Made by a program: the position numbers and the translations under genes. This document shows, piece after piece, positions 25,423 through 36,893 of a stretch of 64,000 bases of DNA (positions are counted from its first letter, which is position 1; every line of letters starts with the position of its first letter). The stretch is from Perkinsus marinus ATCC 50983. Lineage: Eukaryota; Perkinsozoa; Perkinsida; Perkinsidae. Location: assembly GCF_000006405.1 (NCBI RefSeq), contig NW_003205427.1, forward strand, positions 272,968 to 336,967. Direction: 5' to 3'. A model generated the notes under the pieces. It saw only the letters and a program-made list of their open reading frames with translations. It searched no databases and had not been told where the DNA came from.

Positions 25423-27968
25423 CCTTGGACCAAGCCGATCAGAATGCTCCCACCATTATGGACCCCTACAACAGGTACCCCTCGAGGGAGTGCGACCTTG
25501 GGCCCATCTATATTGGAGGTCTCAGCCCAGCTAGTAGTGGGGGATACAACAGTTGGCCATCGATACCTAGACCAGGGCTCGAGGGCTCCATCCCTCGGCA
25601 GCAACAGTTCACCCAAGGCCAGTGAGGGCCTCTATCCATCGCTGCACATGGTGGACCTGATGAACTTCAGCTTTGCCGCCACGATGAAGTAGCAGAACAA
25701 CTGCAGGTCCACCTCTTCTTCTCCCACGAAGCCTCGACGATACAGTTCTACATACACCTCCTCGAGGCGTCCAGGCAAATTATCTGATACCCAGGACTGC
25801 GCAGTTGCACCCAAGGAAAGGGTTACCACTAGTTGGGGTCCATCCGACCAGAAACCTCATCATGGCCTCGGCCTTCTTGTACACCTATCCACAGTTGCAT
25901 AGCAACGATGAGGATGACCATCATCACATCGTCTTCAGCGATGAAGTCAGCGAGATAGTCGTGTGAATTCCTAAGCTGTCTGACCCAGGTGCGACCAGCT
26001 ACTGCCACCGAGGCCCCTAGGTCCCATAAGAGCCTCTGTAGGACCTGTGGGATAGCTAACCTGTTTGGGATCGGTAACGTGAGTCACCTACGAAGCTCCG
26101 CCATATGTCGCTGACACGTCCATGGACCTGCTCGAGGTGTGACCGTACGATAGAGTAGGGATAGATGCTCACAGTGACGGGGAGGTAGAGTCCCCATAGG
26201 GCATCGTACGCCTTGAAGAGACACGCCTGTGCATTGAGAGGCGTGAAGGTTGGAGGAGCCAGGAGGAAGGCCGATGTCTGGAGCTGATGGAAATCCACCG
26301 GCAGAGGCCCTAACACCGTCTCAAGGTAGGCACCCAAGACCATGGCGTACGCGTTAAGCGGTATATCGCATCGAAATCAGGGTCGTTATCGGCCAGGGTC
26401 TGGACCACGGCTATCTCCCGTGTCCAAGTGTCTGACCGTACAACATCCCCACACACCGGCTAAGCGACCACCTGATGTACTAGAGGGCTTCGCCGTGGTG
26501 GTTGCCCGGTCCCGACGGATATAACTAAGTGGGTAACCCCTGGGCCAAAGGACAGTCTCCGCATTGTCGAGACCAGGGACCATACCTGTACCTAGTTGAG
26601 GACTAGTGTTGTCCATAGGACGGAGCCTTTATTACTATAAGGGTTGAAGACACTAGGCACGGTAGAAGTGGCAGAAATAGTGACAGTATGTTTCCCGGGG
26701 CAACCTGTTGTTTCTCTTGAGGCCCCACAGTAGCCCATGAAGTCGCCCTTGGTTATCTCTTGTACGCTATCGGCGTATATGATATTATCATCGTCTAGAT
26801 CAAAAACTTTCTTCGCTCCGTGGATGAGGGCGTATCTTGAGGTCCACTACGGATCATTCAGTGAACAAAGATACTCTACAGGTAAGCCACATTCTTCCGC
26901 CCAAAGTGCTTCCACGGTAGCCTCTCCTGATACCATTGGACATGCCTACTACTGCTAACACGAGGAGCGTCTCACTGCAAAGTCGCCCCCCACGGTCACT
27001 TGATCCTCATCATTGAGGAAGACGGCCCTTGAGGCCTCAGCGTGTTCCCTCAGTTCAGACCAGAGCTGTGTAGGTCCTTTCTTGTCCCCAGCCACTACCA
27101 TACACCTGGTAGGGAGGTAGGCGGGCTCAACTAGGCAGCTGCTAAGTACCATTCCCCTGTGGTCAACATAGTGTCTGCAGCCACTCGAACACCATCGGGT
27201 ATATCATCCGATATTGTGGTGATGGCGATCCAGTTGGAACCTATAGGGGTGGTTGAGCTAATTGTTAGGCTTGCATCTCATTTTCGGATAAGTCGAATTC
27301 AATTATGAGTTAACCAGGAATAAGTTTACTGACCAACCGATAGAGGGCAGGGCAGTCCTGAGTAGGGCGCGATGACTATGGCCACTACGAACTCACAACA
27401 AGGCTCCCCACCGCGGCACTTCGAGCCGCCTGTGGCCTCCATCGATGCCGTATCGTCGGGTAGGGACCTGTCGAAACAAACAGGGTTGTTGATTTCCCCC
27501 TTGTGTGGTCTCTACTTATGGAAGAGCGTCGAGCCAGTAAACTCGCGTTTGACATCCTCATTGAACAGTGTGCCGCTGACCCCTTCCAAGGCCGGGACTC
27601 TACCGTTGTGGCCACTACTAAGTTCCCCTTCAAGCTCGAAGACTCTAGCCCGAAGCGATTGCACCTCTGTGAGGGCTGGCGCGGCAAGCTGAGGCGAGTG
27701 GGGTGCCCAGAGGAATGCCTGCTTATGGTACCGTGGGCCCTTCACCACCCGTACGGGTCCCCCTGGCTAGGGAATACACCGCTTCAGTACTGCCATCACT
27801 GGTGGTGACCTCTAGTAAGGCTATGACTGTGAGGATGCCTACAGGGCCAGAGTAGGCTTTCTGCGGTACATGTACTCTACGGGCGACGGTGTGAGGAGCC
27901 TTCACAAAGTGTCTTACGTCGACACTACAGCATTTCCACGTCACTTTATCTTTTGCACAAATTTTCAA
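25417..27968 (-). CDS. DUF288 / STELLO-like glycosyltransferase
   Basis: STELLO-type proteins are Golgi-associated glycosyltransferase-like proteins. The family hallmarks are present in order on the minus strand: NWIAITTISDDIPDGVRVAA, VVAGDKKGPTQLWSE, AVFLNDEDQVTVGG, LPWKHFGRKNVAYL, an intron, then YALIHGAKKVFDLDDDNI (DDDN carries the metal-binding aspartates), LAPPTFTPLNAQACLFKAYD, LYLPVTVS, VSDIWRSFV, QRLLWDLGASVAVAG, RQLRNSHDYLADFIAEDD and LEEVYVELYRRGFVGEEEVD. The frame ends with LIGLVQGW and TAG at 25417-25419. The 5' end near 27968 is uncertain (KVTWKCCSVDVRHFV and a coiled stretch LRARVFELEGEL). Its neighbour is a sugar-nucleotide enzyme, consistent with a glycan pathway. Confidence 0.75.
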
Positions 27969-28188
27969 TAACTCACTCCTGATGTCGTTAGTTGAGGTTG
28001 ATTCTTTTCGAAAAGACCATATATTTTATTGCAATTTTCGGTGATTCCTTCAAACTAGTCGGTAAAAAGTTTATTTTTTTTTGAAAAAAAGTGGGTAAAT
28101 TGTTGAAAATTCGGGCGAATTATCAAACTGACTGCTGTAGACGTCACTCATACGTCCATAAAAGTCTCTCTAACATACCCTTCTCACT
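27969..28188. promoter_or_regulatory. Probable divergent promoter region, AT-rich
   Basis: Lies between the minus-strand DUF288 gene and a plus-strand small membrane ORF. Bases 28010-28110 are AT-rich with T and A runs (TTTATTTTTTTTGAAAAAAA). No specific element recognised. Confidence 0.3.
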
Positions 28189-28550
28189 ATGCCAAAACTC
28201 ATAAGACCCACCACCGAGTATAATTCGATGATGATGACGACCAGCAGTGAAGACAGTAAGTCCACGACTACTCTACCCCGGTACTACCTATAGCCACTAT
28301 GAGTGACCCTGCTATTATCATACGTCGTCTGCTGGACAGAAGATGGGCCATTGACACAACTCCTACCACCTATTTTTGGATTTATGGGCGCGCGCTACTG
28401 TTTTGCCAACATTCAACTTTTGTTCTCGTTCCTTTCCCTGTCGTCTTTGTACAGCGGTGGTGGCGAGATAAGTCCTGCCACTGTCAACGACCGATCACTC
28501 TGCGTTGTGTCATCGTAATTGATCGTCTTGACGGTCGACCGAATCGTTGA
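28189..28550 (+). CDS. Possible small membrane protein
   Basis: ATG 28189 gives MPKLIRPTTEYNSMMMTTSS. An apparent 38-nt intron (GTAAGTCC...CTATAG) follows, then TMSDPAIIIRRLLDRRWAID and a hydrophobic segment (STFVLVPFPVVFV), with a stop at 28548-28550. A competing frame over the same bases (GARYCFANIQLLFSFLSLSS) is also hydrophobic. Function unknown. Confidence 0.35.
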
Positions 28551-29020
28551 CTTAGACAGGTTGTTGATTTAGTCATTGCATATGTTATGGCCTCGAGGTG
28601 AGGTCTTCGACCATGCCACAGTACACACCACCGTGCGGTGGAGCGTTAGAGACGTTATGGAGTTTTTAAAGGGCCTCAAGTACAGTGTGGGGTTAGGTCA
28701 TTCAGCGTGAAAGGTCCCTGTAGGAAGTCGATCCCTGGCACGGCAGTACTGCGGACACGCTTCTTGGACTACTGTGGGGATCCTGGTGAACATACTCCGC
28801 ATCTTACCCAGACGGAGGCTCTGGCGTAGCGTCCCCAGCTTTCAATTGCCATAACCATCATGGTCGTGGTCGTAGGTACTGGACGGTGTTCTCGAATGTG
28901 AGTCGGTCTGTATTCCCATCTTCCAATACCAACACTCCGGCATCCTCACCGGCCAATGACTGGTGCGACATACGAGTACTTGGTGTACTCCTATTCCTAC
29001 AGGTAGTACTACTATCATCG

Positions 29021-29061
<41 letters not shown>
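29021..29061 (+). repeat. (TAG)n microsatellite
   Basis: About 13 uninterrupted GTA/TAG units in an intergenic stretch (28551-29556) where I see no convincing gene. Confidence 0.9.
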
Positions 29062-29336
29062 CTAAAATATAACATCGTCTATGACGGAAAATAGTCTAAT
29101 CTCAATGTGCTGGATCTGATGCATGCCTTCTTAACGTGACGAATATACAGCTTGCCACCAGGCTAACAGTTGCGCAGCACTGACTAAGTTCTCTCAACGT
29201 GAGGATGATCCGGGCGCGTTTAGATCAACCAACCTCGTGCTGGTTGATACCAACACAAAAATGTCGAATTGGTGTTTGTTCGTTTCCCGCATTCTTGGTG
29301 CCGAATGGTGCCGTTTGAAGAGTGGCAAGGGAAAGG

Positions 29337-29436
29337 NNNNNNNNNNNNNNNNNNNNNNNNNNNNNNNNNNNNNNNNNNNNNNNNNNNNNNNNNNNNNNNN
29401 NNNNNNNNNNNNNNNNNNNNNNNNNNNNNNNNNNNN
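29337..29436. other. Assembly gap (100 N)
   Basis: Exactly 100 undetermined bases just upstream of TBCCD1; 5' exons of that gene may lie in or beyond it. Confidence 1.
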
Positions 29437-29556
29437 CTGTGTTATTTCAGTGTCAACAGCGGCACACTCTCCCCGTTCCCAGTCCCAGGTAGTACGATTG
29501 GCATACGTTCGAGGCTGATCACTTCGACATGTCCTCAGCAATCCCCTAGAGCATCT

Positions 29557-31630
29557 ATGGTCATGTCCTCACAGCTCAGTGGTGGCCGAATAGGACGGGA
29601 TAACCAACAGGCAGTTGGTTTCATAAGGTACTATCAGGCGAGGACTTCATTCCTATGCTCCGACGCCTCTTGTTCTCAGGACGCACTGTGCTAGTCTTTT
29701 ACGGATAGTATGTCAATGCTATGAGGATCCTAGCGGGTCCGCATCACCAACCTCCTCGCCACCTAAGAAAGAGGTGAAGATTGACAAGGTCACCTCAGAA
29801 GCTATGGACAAATTAGGGTACGACGATTCGGGGCTCTCCCTACCTCTAGGCTGGATGGCTGCTGCTATTGTCAGTATTCTCATCGCTGGTGGTCCATCAT
29901 TTGGCTCGCCATGCAAGACCCTTCACGAGGCAGTCTTTGCCCTCAATGGTGCCTCGTCCTTGCGTAGTCGTATATCTAGTAGTCCTAGTATAGCATTCGA
30001 GAAACTGCAGGTATGGGCTCCAGTGGTTGAATTTTACTGTTGGTAGCGTTGCTGATCGTTTTAGGGGCTGATCGAATCGAATTTAGTATGGAACGAAGTA
30101 GTGTACACTCCAACACTGGGCACCAACAAGTCCGGGCCCATAAATACTGAGAGTCCCCCTTCTTGCGCCGTCGGGTGAGTCTACTGCTGCATTTCCACGG
30201 CATGTGTTAATGTTGTAGATATCGGTCGTTGACCCTCTCGGGCTTGACCAGAACCACTGTGCTTCGTGACACCACTCGAGGTAGTCCGCCGACGGACTTG
30301 GTGTACATCTCCAACTGCAGCGAGACCAGCATTTACCTCTCTGGTGAGGACACTGTGGTAGACTGTAGTGGGCAGTTCCTTCCGGAGTAGGTCCAGCTAG
30401 GTTCGCTGCAGTGGTGGGATGTGTCGACTGTGACATAGTGCTATGTTGCTGTACGTGTCAAGTGTCTATAGCTAACTGTGAGCGATGTAATGTTCATACC
30501 CTCACCAATGCTATAAGGTGACGGATTTACGGTATAAGGGTTGATTAAATCGTTTTGTTCATCAGGTTGGAGAGCGGAGTGGATGTCAACTTGTATACAT
30601 TGACGAGGGTAAGTTGACGCTGTGCTCAGTGGGCCTGTCTTCATCTTTCCATGTTTCAGAATCCACCCGTCATAACAGGCGACTGTCGAGGCATCAAGTT
30701 GGCGCCCTTCAATGTGTTGTATAGTGGGAGTGCGGCCTTGCTTGGTTCAGTAGGCATGTTGGATATGCTAGGCACTGCTAGGGAAGCGCCGAATCGGCAT
30801 GCTGTGAGTCGAGGCAATAGGAAGCTCATTGGTGATGCCCTCCTTGGTCAGGCTGGTGTGTGGGCCCATCCAGCATGGTGTCCTCTCATGCCAGAAGGAG
30901 GGGGAGGAGAGCGTGCCTCGTCGGCTAGCACTACATCGAATAGGACTTCGACGGCTTCCACTAGTTCGGATAAACTCACCCAAGGATACTATCTCGTGAG
31001 GCTTGGTGCAGTGTGGGAAAATATGCACATGGTCAGCTACATATGTCGGTGACAATATGGAAAATTTTAGGAAATTTCGAGAGACTGTTGTTGACTTCGG
31101 AACACTCTTACCCAAATTTGTGTATATATCTATTATTATTAGTGAGGAAACTCCCGAGCTCAACTGAGGCGAACGAGCATATATTCTAACACTGGACTAG
31201 TGTGAAACCTTCTTTTCAATGGTCTTGTTGTCATCAGATGGCACCAGAGAGCTTCAGCACGATTAGTTTCCCCGAACCTCGGAAAGCTTCGTATGAAGGA
31301 GATCAAATTGGAGAGGGCTGCGTAGGGAAATTAGCTTTGCCTGAGGTTTACTATGAGGCTCTGGTGAGGTCGGGGGGTACAGCTAAGGACGATGTGTAAA
31401 TGGTGTGGTAGGAGGAACGGAGAAAGGCTCATGCGAAGGTCTGCGAGCAACTCGATGAAATCAGCGATAGTGGGCGACGACAGCAAGTGTCGGAGCTCAT
31501 GGAAGGCTACTTCCGAGAATGGATCGCTAATAGCAATCGTACTCGGCAGTTGGTCGACTTGGTTAGAATATCCCAAGAGCAACAACACGAGGCAGGTCGA
31601 GACAGGACCACTGTTGTCCGGGAGCGTTAG
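29557..31630 (+). CDS. TBCCD1: TBCC domain-containing protein 1 (TBCCD1)-like
   Basis: TBCCD1 positions centrosomes or basal bodies. A possible start is ATG 29557 (MVMSSQLSGGRIGRD); 5' exons may be hidden by the gap. Exons read KKEVKIDKVTSEAMDKLGYD, a hydrophobic stretch LGWMAAAIVSILIAGG, then SPSIAFEKLQ. The TBCC beta-helix follows: SLTLSGLTRTTVLRD, LVYISNCSETSIYLS, DTVVDCSGQF, then NPPVITGDCRGIKLAPFNVL, the last typical of the TBCCD1 subfamily. After MITE copy H come APESFSTISFPEPRK and KLALPEVYYEALVR. The helical C-terminus (KVCEQLDEISDSGRRQQVSE) ends at TAG 31628-31630. In human TBCCD1 the PDDF.IPF- and PLP-type blocks are at similar positions, but I am recalling that pattern from memory. 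Confidence 0.7.
29967..30017 (+). repeat. 51-bp segment duplicated at 31890-31940
   Basis: This part of a TBCCD1 exon plus its GTATGGG donor is identical over 51 bp to 31890-31940. The flanks are also related but diverged. Confidence 0.9.
31009..31194 (-). mobile_element. MITE-like element, copy H (complete)
   Basis: 186 bp with terminal repeats CAGTGTGGGAAAATATG and CATATATTCTAACACTG. It lies in a TBCCD1 intron; the GTGAGGC donor is 14 nt to its left and the exon resumes 45 nt to its right. Confidence 0.85.
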
Positions 31631-31837
31631 AGGCATAGCATCCTTCCAGCAGTATTCTTGTCATCTTCGAGGCTCATCTTCATTTCCGTATTATTAGTAA
31701 TCTGTCTCTATTTATGTGGTTTAGAGCATCGCGTTGGAGTCAAAGCCTCATCGAGGGCATGGGGAGATACCAGTAGTGTGTACTACTCACTACTGTAGAC
31801 GGCCCTAGACGATATGCAGTTGTGGGGATAACTTAAC

Positions 31838-31945
31838 TCTCCACCGCCAGTGTTCGCCGTGCAAACCCTTCCTGAGGCGGTGTTGCGTGGTCGTATATCT
31901 AGTAGTCCTAGTATAGCATTCGAGAAACTGCAGGTATGGGTTTCA
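31838..31945 (+). pseudogene. Truncated duplicate of a TBCCD1 exon
   Basis: TCGCCGTGCAAACCCTTCC followed by GAGGCGGTG and the shared 51-bp block mirrors 29900-30017 of TBCCD1, with a deletion of about 15-20 bp. No further TBCCD1 exons are visible downstream, so this looks like a broken partial copy 200 bp beyond the gene's stop. The rest of 31631-32381 shows no gene to me. Confidence 0.65.
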
Positions 31946-32381
31946 GACAGGGGTTGAACACAGTCAGTGGTACCACAACTCGGTTAGCTCTCCATCTTTG
32001 GACTGACTGAACAGCACGGTCGTGATCACCAGGAGTGTTGGGTTAGGTTAGTCGATGGCGATGAAACGCTGCCACAGTCTATAGTCTACACCGTTAGTCC
32101 GTGAGTTCACCAGTAGTCTTTGGGTGAGCTTCCCTTAATCGGGAATTCCCTAAAGATGACTCATCCTTCATCGCCACACACATTCAACATAGGCAAAGGC
32201 TTGGCTCACTACTGAGCGATGTGACACATGCAGTTTGATCCTATCACGGGAAGATGCGAATCTCGGTGCTGATGCCCCATACGTATTGTATCAACCATAA
32301 CGATGTTCTATTAGTTCGTCTACTGCTGCTCAGAGGTTATACGATTATTACACTACGCAACACCACGACGACATGGAGGAA

Positions 32382-33792
32382 TCAGAGGGCCTTACGTATC
32401 CGGGCTATGAACAGCCCACCAGCATCGACCCGGGCCACATCGGCATCGGCGGGGTCGAATCTACAGGCACAAGCAGCACCGGTGTTGTCCATCATAGCGG
32501 CTCGACAAGGCATCTTGGCAAGGTCGAACGGGAGTGGACAGAGAGCAGCGGCATCCCTGTGCTCCAATAGATACTCTACAATATTCTCATCTTGCCTCCT
32601 TGCCATACTGCAAGTTGAATACACCATACATCCACCAGGCTTCAGGGCATCGAAAGCCGCTGTTATGAGGGCACGTTGCAGAGACTCCAACTCGCCGAGC
32701 TTGTCCAGCCAAGGCATCGGGTGGCTGCGTTCACTCTGTTGTTGCCAGAAACCAACCACGCCAGAACTGTCTCGGCTTGAGGCCTCTAAGTGCTTCAGCA
32801 TGTGCTTGACACTCCCGTCATGGGTGCACTCTGCATCGCACAAGACCAAGTCCCAGCTTTCCGCCTCGAGTGTTGTCGAGGATGGCGGCGGGTCTTCAGG
32901 AGAGCCTCGGCGCTGCCGCTTGCGTCCTCGTGATTTTCTCTTCGCTACAGTTAGCCGTTCCATGGGCCTACTGCAGACATACCGACCATCACCGTGGTAG
33001 AGCTCAACATTGTGAGCACCGTACTTGGTGAGCAGACTACGGCATACCATGAGCCGGTCGCGACTCACATCAATACCTGCCACCCGGCTACCCGGACACA
33101 ATTCCGACAGCATGAGCAACTTGGTCCCGGGGGCGCAGCAGAGGTCGAGCACGGCCGAACCTGGCTCGGGACCGGACTCTCCCAGAAGGGCATATACTGC
33201 ACTGGCGCTAGAAACGTCGAGACCAAAGAGGTGACCTAGAAGTGATGCCATAAGGTCGACGCGAGGGCTTTTGCTAGGCTACCTCCTTTGTATAAGTTCA
33301 GTCTACTCATCTGTGTAGCCGTGGGTATCGAGTAGAACTTAGGGCTGGGTCCGAAACGGGCTGCGGTGAGGGGCTCTAGCCACTCTATGGGAGTGACCCT
33401 GAGGGGCTCCTCTTGAATACCTACTGAGAATCATGACCGTCCGAAGGAACTCGACAGGTGATGCCGTAATCGATAAACAACTCACTCTCAGCCGCAGGAA
33501 GATCTCGAGCTTGCAGTATTTCCTCTAACAACTCTTTCTCTATACTAGCCTCATCGAAGCGTTGTCGAACAGTCCTCACGATGGGCTGGCGGGAGGGGTC
33601 TGAGAGGCGAGAGTCGGCCTTGCTCCAAACGTAAAGCCCACTATGGTCATTCCTGTGGACTCTACGGTAGAGTTCTCAGCGCAGCTTACCATAAATCCAT
33701 AACGGGATGTGGTTGTCATCGAGAAACTGTTGGATCTCAGGCGGGAATCGGTAGCCTACGATGCCACTCGCTGCTGGATGGGCTGAAGTCAT
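32382..33792 (-). CDS. NOP2/Sun-family RNA cytosine-5 methyltransferase
   Basis: NSUN proteins methylate C5 of cytosine in rRNA or tRNA using S-adenosylmethionine. ATG 33792 gives MTSAHPAASGIVGYRFPPEI. Further exons read RRVHRNDHSGLYVWSKADSR, EASIEKELLEEILQARDL and LTAARFGPSPKFYSIPTA. A 47-nt intron (33236-33282) joins NLYKGG to HLFGLDVSSASAVYALLGE. The main exon carries the SAM motif VLDLCCAPGTKLL, GIDVSRDRLM, DAECTHDGSVKHM (motif IV with the first catalytic Cys) and VYSTCSMARRQDENIVEYLL (motif VI Cys), and ends RIRKAL with TGA at 32382-32384. A basic insert (KRKSRGRKRQRRGSPE) precedes motif IV. An open reading from an internal ATG (MASLLG...) is an artefact of reading through the 47-nt intron. 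Confidence 0.85.
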
Positions 33793-34059
33793 TAGCCTTG
33801 TTCAACTACCTGTGTGGTGGTCCGCGTCACCACCAACACAACACCACCGTATCATCAGATAGGCTCAACCAAGACTATCGTCGACTCGAGCTCTGATAGC
33901 AACGACCCTCGAGGTTATTCTCGGAACCTCTATCGTAGGCACCTCAGCAATTGAGGTCAGTGGACCTTGCAGAATTGGGCTATTATCGGCATTCTCTCCT
34001 GCACCAAAGTCACAGACTGACAGTGTAAATGATCTAACCGTGAAATTATCACAGCTGAT

Positions 34060-34458
34060 CTATGATGTAAATTGCCGTCGTAGAACAGTCGGTTTCCCAA
34101 CAGATAAATGTGCACTTACCCCGTGATCGTACCAGCAGCACCCAAGCTGAGCCCGACCACTCTCCTCGAGTATCCCTATACGGCCTTCACCGGTATACCC
34201 AGCCTTAAGAGACGGTCTGCCCCTGTCGATCGACGATACCCAGATCGAGTGCATGACCCGTCGAAGTGGGAGGATCACAAGCCTCGGCAGACCCCTAGAC
34301 CCCCCCGAACCAGAGCGCACGGCTGCTGCCTGCCTACATTTGCTAAAGACTGACTTCGTTGATATGTTATTCTTGGTCGGAGGATTTTCGATGAAGTATT
34401 TGAAGTCCTCAGTGTGACCATTCACATTGTGGTGGTGATCCAGGCCTCCTACAGCCAT
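34060..34458 (-). CDS. Possible coding exon(s), strand uncertain
   Basis: Minus-strand frame starts MAVGGLDHHHNVNGHTEDFK and continues YFIENPPTKNNISTKSVFS. The plus strand over 34150-34320 also looks coding (LEYPYTAFTGIPSLKRRSAP, HDPSKWEDHKPRQTPRPP). I cannot choose, and recognise neither. The region 33793-34060, upstream of the NSUN start, shows nothing I can name. Confidence 0.25.
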   Translation of the reverse strand: MAVGGLDHHHNVNGHTEDFKYFIENPPTKNNISTKSVFSKCRQAAAVRSGSGGSRGLPRLVILPLRRVMHSIWVSSIDRGRPSLKAGYTGEGRIGILEESGRAQLGCCWYDHGVSAHLSVGKPTVLRRQFTS

Positions 34459-34891
34459 AACGCATCCAACTGGGAATCAACACAACAGTGCACGAGCTCG
34501 ACAACATGCGTATGATAGCAAGATTTGATCATGGTGCGGTATATAAATACGTTTAATAAGCAAAATAATGTTGACAGCCGTAAGTGTACACTACACTGCC
34601 CTTGCCTTCAATTATATAAACTCTGATAAACTCCGCTATATGCATCCACGTCGTGGTACTGATGACGGCACTGTAATGACCACAGTGCCACAGGCACACG
34701 TCCGAGAAGGTGGAGAAGTGCCGCGGTGGGACTATGGGGTGGCTCGACGAGCCCGAACAATCATCATCTGAACCCATCTCAAGATGATGATGATCAGTAG
34801 CTCCAGCCGTGCCTACCATCCGTCAGTTTGCCACTGGTAGAAACCGTGACTTTAGTTTTCAGAGGCTGTCGAGTACTACTCTCAGCATCTC

Positions 34892-36375
34892 CTAAGAGGA
34901 GCATTCCCATTGAACCACAGGGAGTAGGTCTACCCTACTACCTTCGCCTGCTGCATCCAAAACCTTGCGCAGTCTAGTCCCCGAGAAGGCATCCCAAACG
35001 GCGTGCATGTGCATTCTATGGAAGGACATGGCAAGTCCAGTCGGATGACCATCGTTAGGGGTAAAGCCTGTAACCGTATCTGCGTCCCAGATAGAAAAAA
35101 TACATCTCCAGGAAATGATGACCTGTCCGCATTTTAATATCACTCTCGGACATCGCGGTTGTGGTAAGGGGTAAGCTGAGCTCAGCCAATTTGTCCTCGC
35201 CTGGTATAGGCGGATGTCTGATAGCAATTCTTTCTACTCAATGACAACCTCACGTAGAGTACTACTCCTCCTTCCAGTCCTCTCCCCAGATGGCCATGCA
35301 CAATAGATGCCGAATCCACACGAACAACAACGCCGCGTTGGTATACTCTCGTTTAGGAGAGAAAACGCTACCATGAATGATATCGGATATGATGGTCGCT
35401 TTAGACTACCTGGTTGGGGATCTCGGCACGGGAGAAGGGGAGATACTGCAGTCCTCTCTTCTCTGTTTGCTGCTGGTACCTAGGCGCCCATGCATCACTC
35501 TAGCGGCCTCGCGATAGCTTCCCTACGTTGGTGGTCGTCATGGATGTCACGTAGTAGTGTACTATGCTTCCGATGCAAGGATAGATGGATCTGATCGAGA
35601 GCTGTCCGTGAAGGGGGTGAAGAGGCCCTACGCCGTGACGGAGCTCTGGTGGGATAAGAGACACAACCTTGGCACCGTCGAAGGGAGAACAGATGCAGAC
35701 GACTCCTCCAATCGGGACTAAGCGGCAACGATCAATACCACACCGAGCCCAACTCGTACCAGGCTCTGTATTGCGATCCTGGGCTAGCATGGCACAACGT
35801 CGAGATCGGCAGTAGTCCTCACATATCAAGCCACCGAGGCTATGGCCAATCAGGACCTACGAAATGAGGATCCCTACAGAGATCGACGAAGACCCCCCCC
35901 TACGATGTTATCAAGCTTAGCATCACCACCAAGGTCTCGAAGGTGCTTATGGAGGATGGTCATATAACCATCGACAGTTTCATCAGCTTTATGATCGTTC
36001 TCCAGCCAGCCTCCCGTATGCAAGTTGATAGCACTGGTGTGGATCCTGAGGAGGGTAGTAGAGGAGATTATTGTACGAATGATGGAGACCTCCTCTGAGC
36101 AGAATGGAGGAGACGAGGGAGGAGTATGCGACCTGCTATCCACTGGCTGTCGTTGAAGTCCAGGCCATGGACCTAGTAGTATTGTCATTGACGGTAATGT
36201 GAAGGAGTAGTACTTACGAAAACTATAAAGGTGGTGCCTTGGTTGCGATCAGACGATACACCAGTGACGGTGGATGGCCATGCACTCTGGTTGTTGCTGG
36301 TCCTGTAGTTGCCGTTTGAACGACTGAGAGAACAGGTCACCCTCGACTGAGGAGAGAGTTGCGCTTCCACCTTAG
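34892..36375 (-). CDS. Alpha/beta hydrolase, lipase-like
   Basis: Exons on the minus strand join as TSNNQSAWPSTVTGVSSDR, GTTFIVF, a 45-nt intron (GTAAGTAC...ACTAG), then VHGLDFNDSQWIAGRIL. This gives the oxyanion HG motif after a hydrophobic strand. Next come DETVDGYMTILHKHLRDLGG and VLIGHSLGGLICEDYCRSRR with the nucleophile elbow GHSLGG, then GGVVCICSPFDGAKVVSLIP. The last exon region reads FTPNDGHPTGLAMSFHRMHM and VWDAFSGTRLRKVLDAAGEG, ending ECSS and a stop at 34892. The catalytic Asp and His are not assigned. The true start is above 36370; the frame there begins at GTG, so an upstream exon is likely. Substrate unknown. Confidence 0.6.
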
Positions 36376-36893
36376 TAAAATGCCGACCAGGGAGACTGCC
36401 ATACCTGGGCAGAGGGTGGAGAATTCAGACCAGATAGAAAAGGCTAGGCAGACCTGATTAGCATTGGAGGCACACTGGAGGGGGTGTGGTTGTTACCAAG
36501 ATGTGGGGTTGCCTCTGAGGCATCGTGAATGGCGGCGGCTTCGCTCATTCGACCAACAGAAGGTTCTTGTAGGGAAAAGGAAAAGTATCGTGCCTGTGAG
36601 GAGGGTGAGGGGGGTAGGGGTAGTGATTATGGGTACATTGGAAGCAGAGATGACCTATTGGATGGAAAAGCCAGAGGAGGCCGAAGGGAGCGTGGGGAAG
36701 GACGAAGGCGAGAAGCCCGGGAATAACGGCTGTGGTAAACTGAGGAGGATAAGCGTGATGTGCCGGTACGGTAGATGCTCACCTGGGCAGGGATCAAGGC
36801 TAGTTGAGTTAGTGACCAGGAAGAAAGGCAGATGACCATAGCAAGGGCTCTGAGGAGGGCGAGAAGCGGTCATGGGAGGTCTCCTCTTCCTCC

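Noticed and set aside
33236-33251. NSUN start at the internal methionine MASLLG
   Set aside because: This frame reads through a 47-nt GT...AG intron; the upstream exons to ATG 33792 match the family much better.
36464-36839. Plus-strand open frames rich in Arg, Glu and Gly (e.g. GGRRERGEGRRREARE)
   Set aside because: Low-complexity purine-rich DNA opens several frames at once; no domain or splice context supports one. I see no firm gene in 36390-36890.
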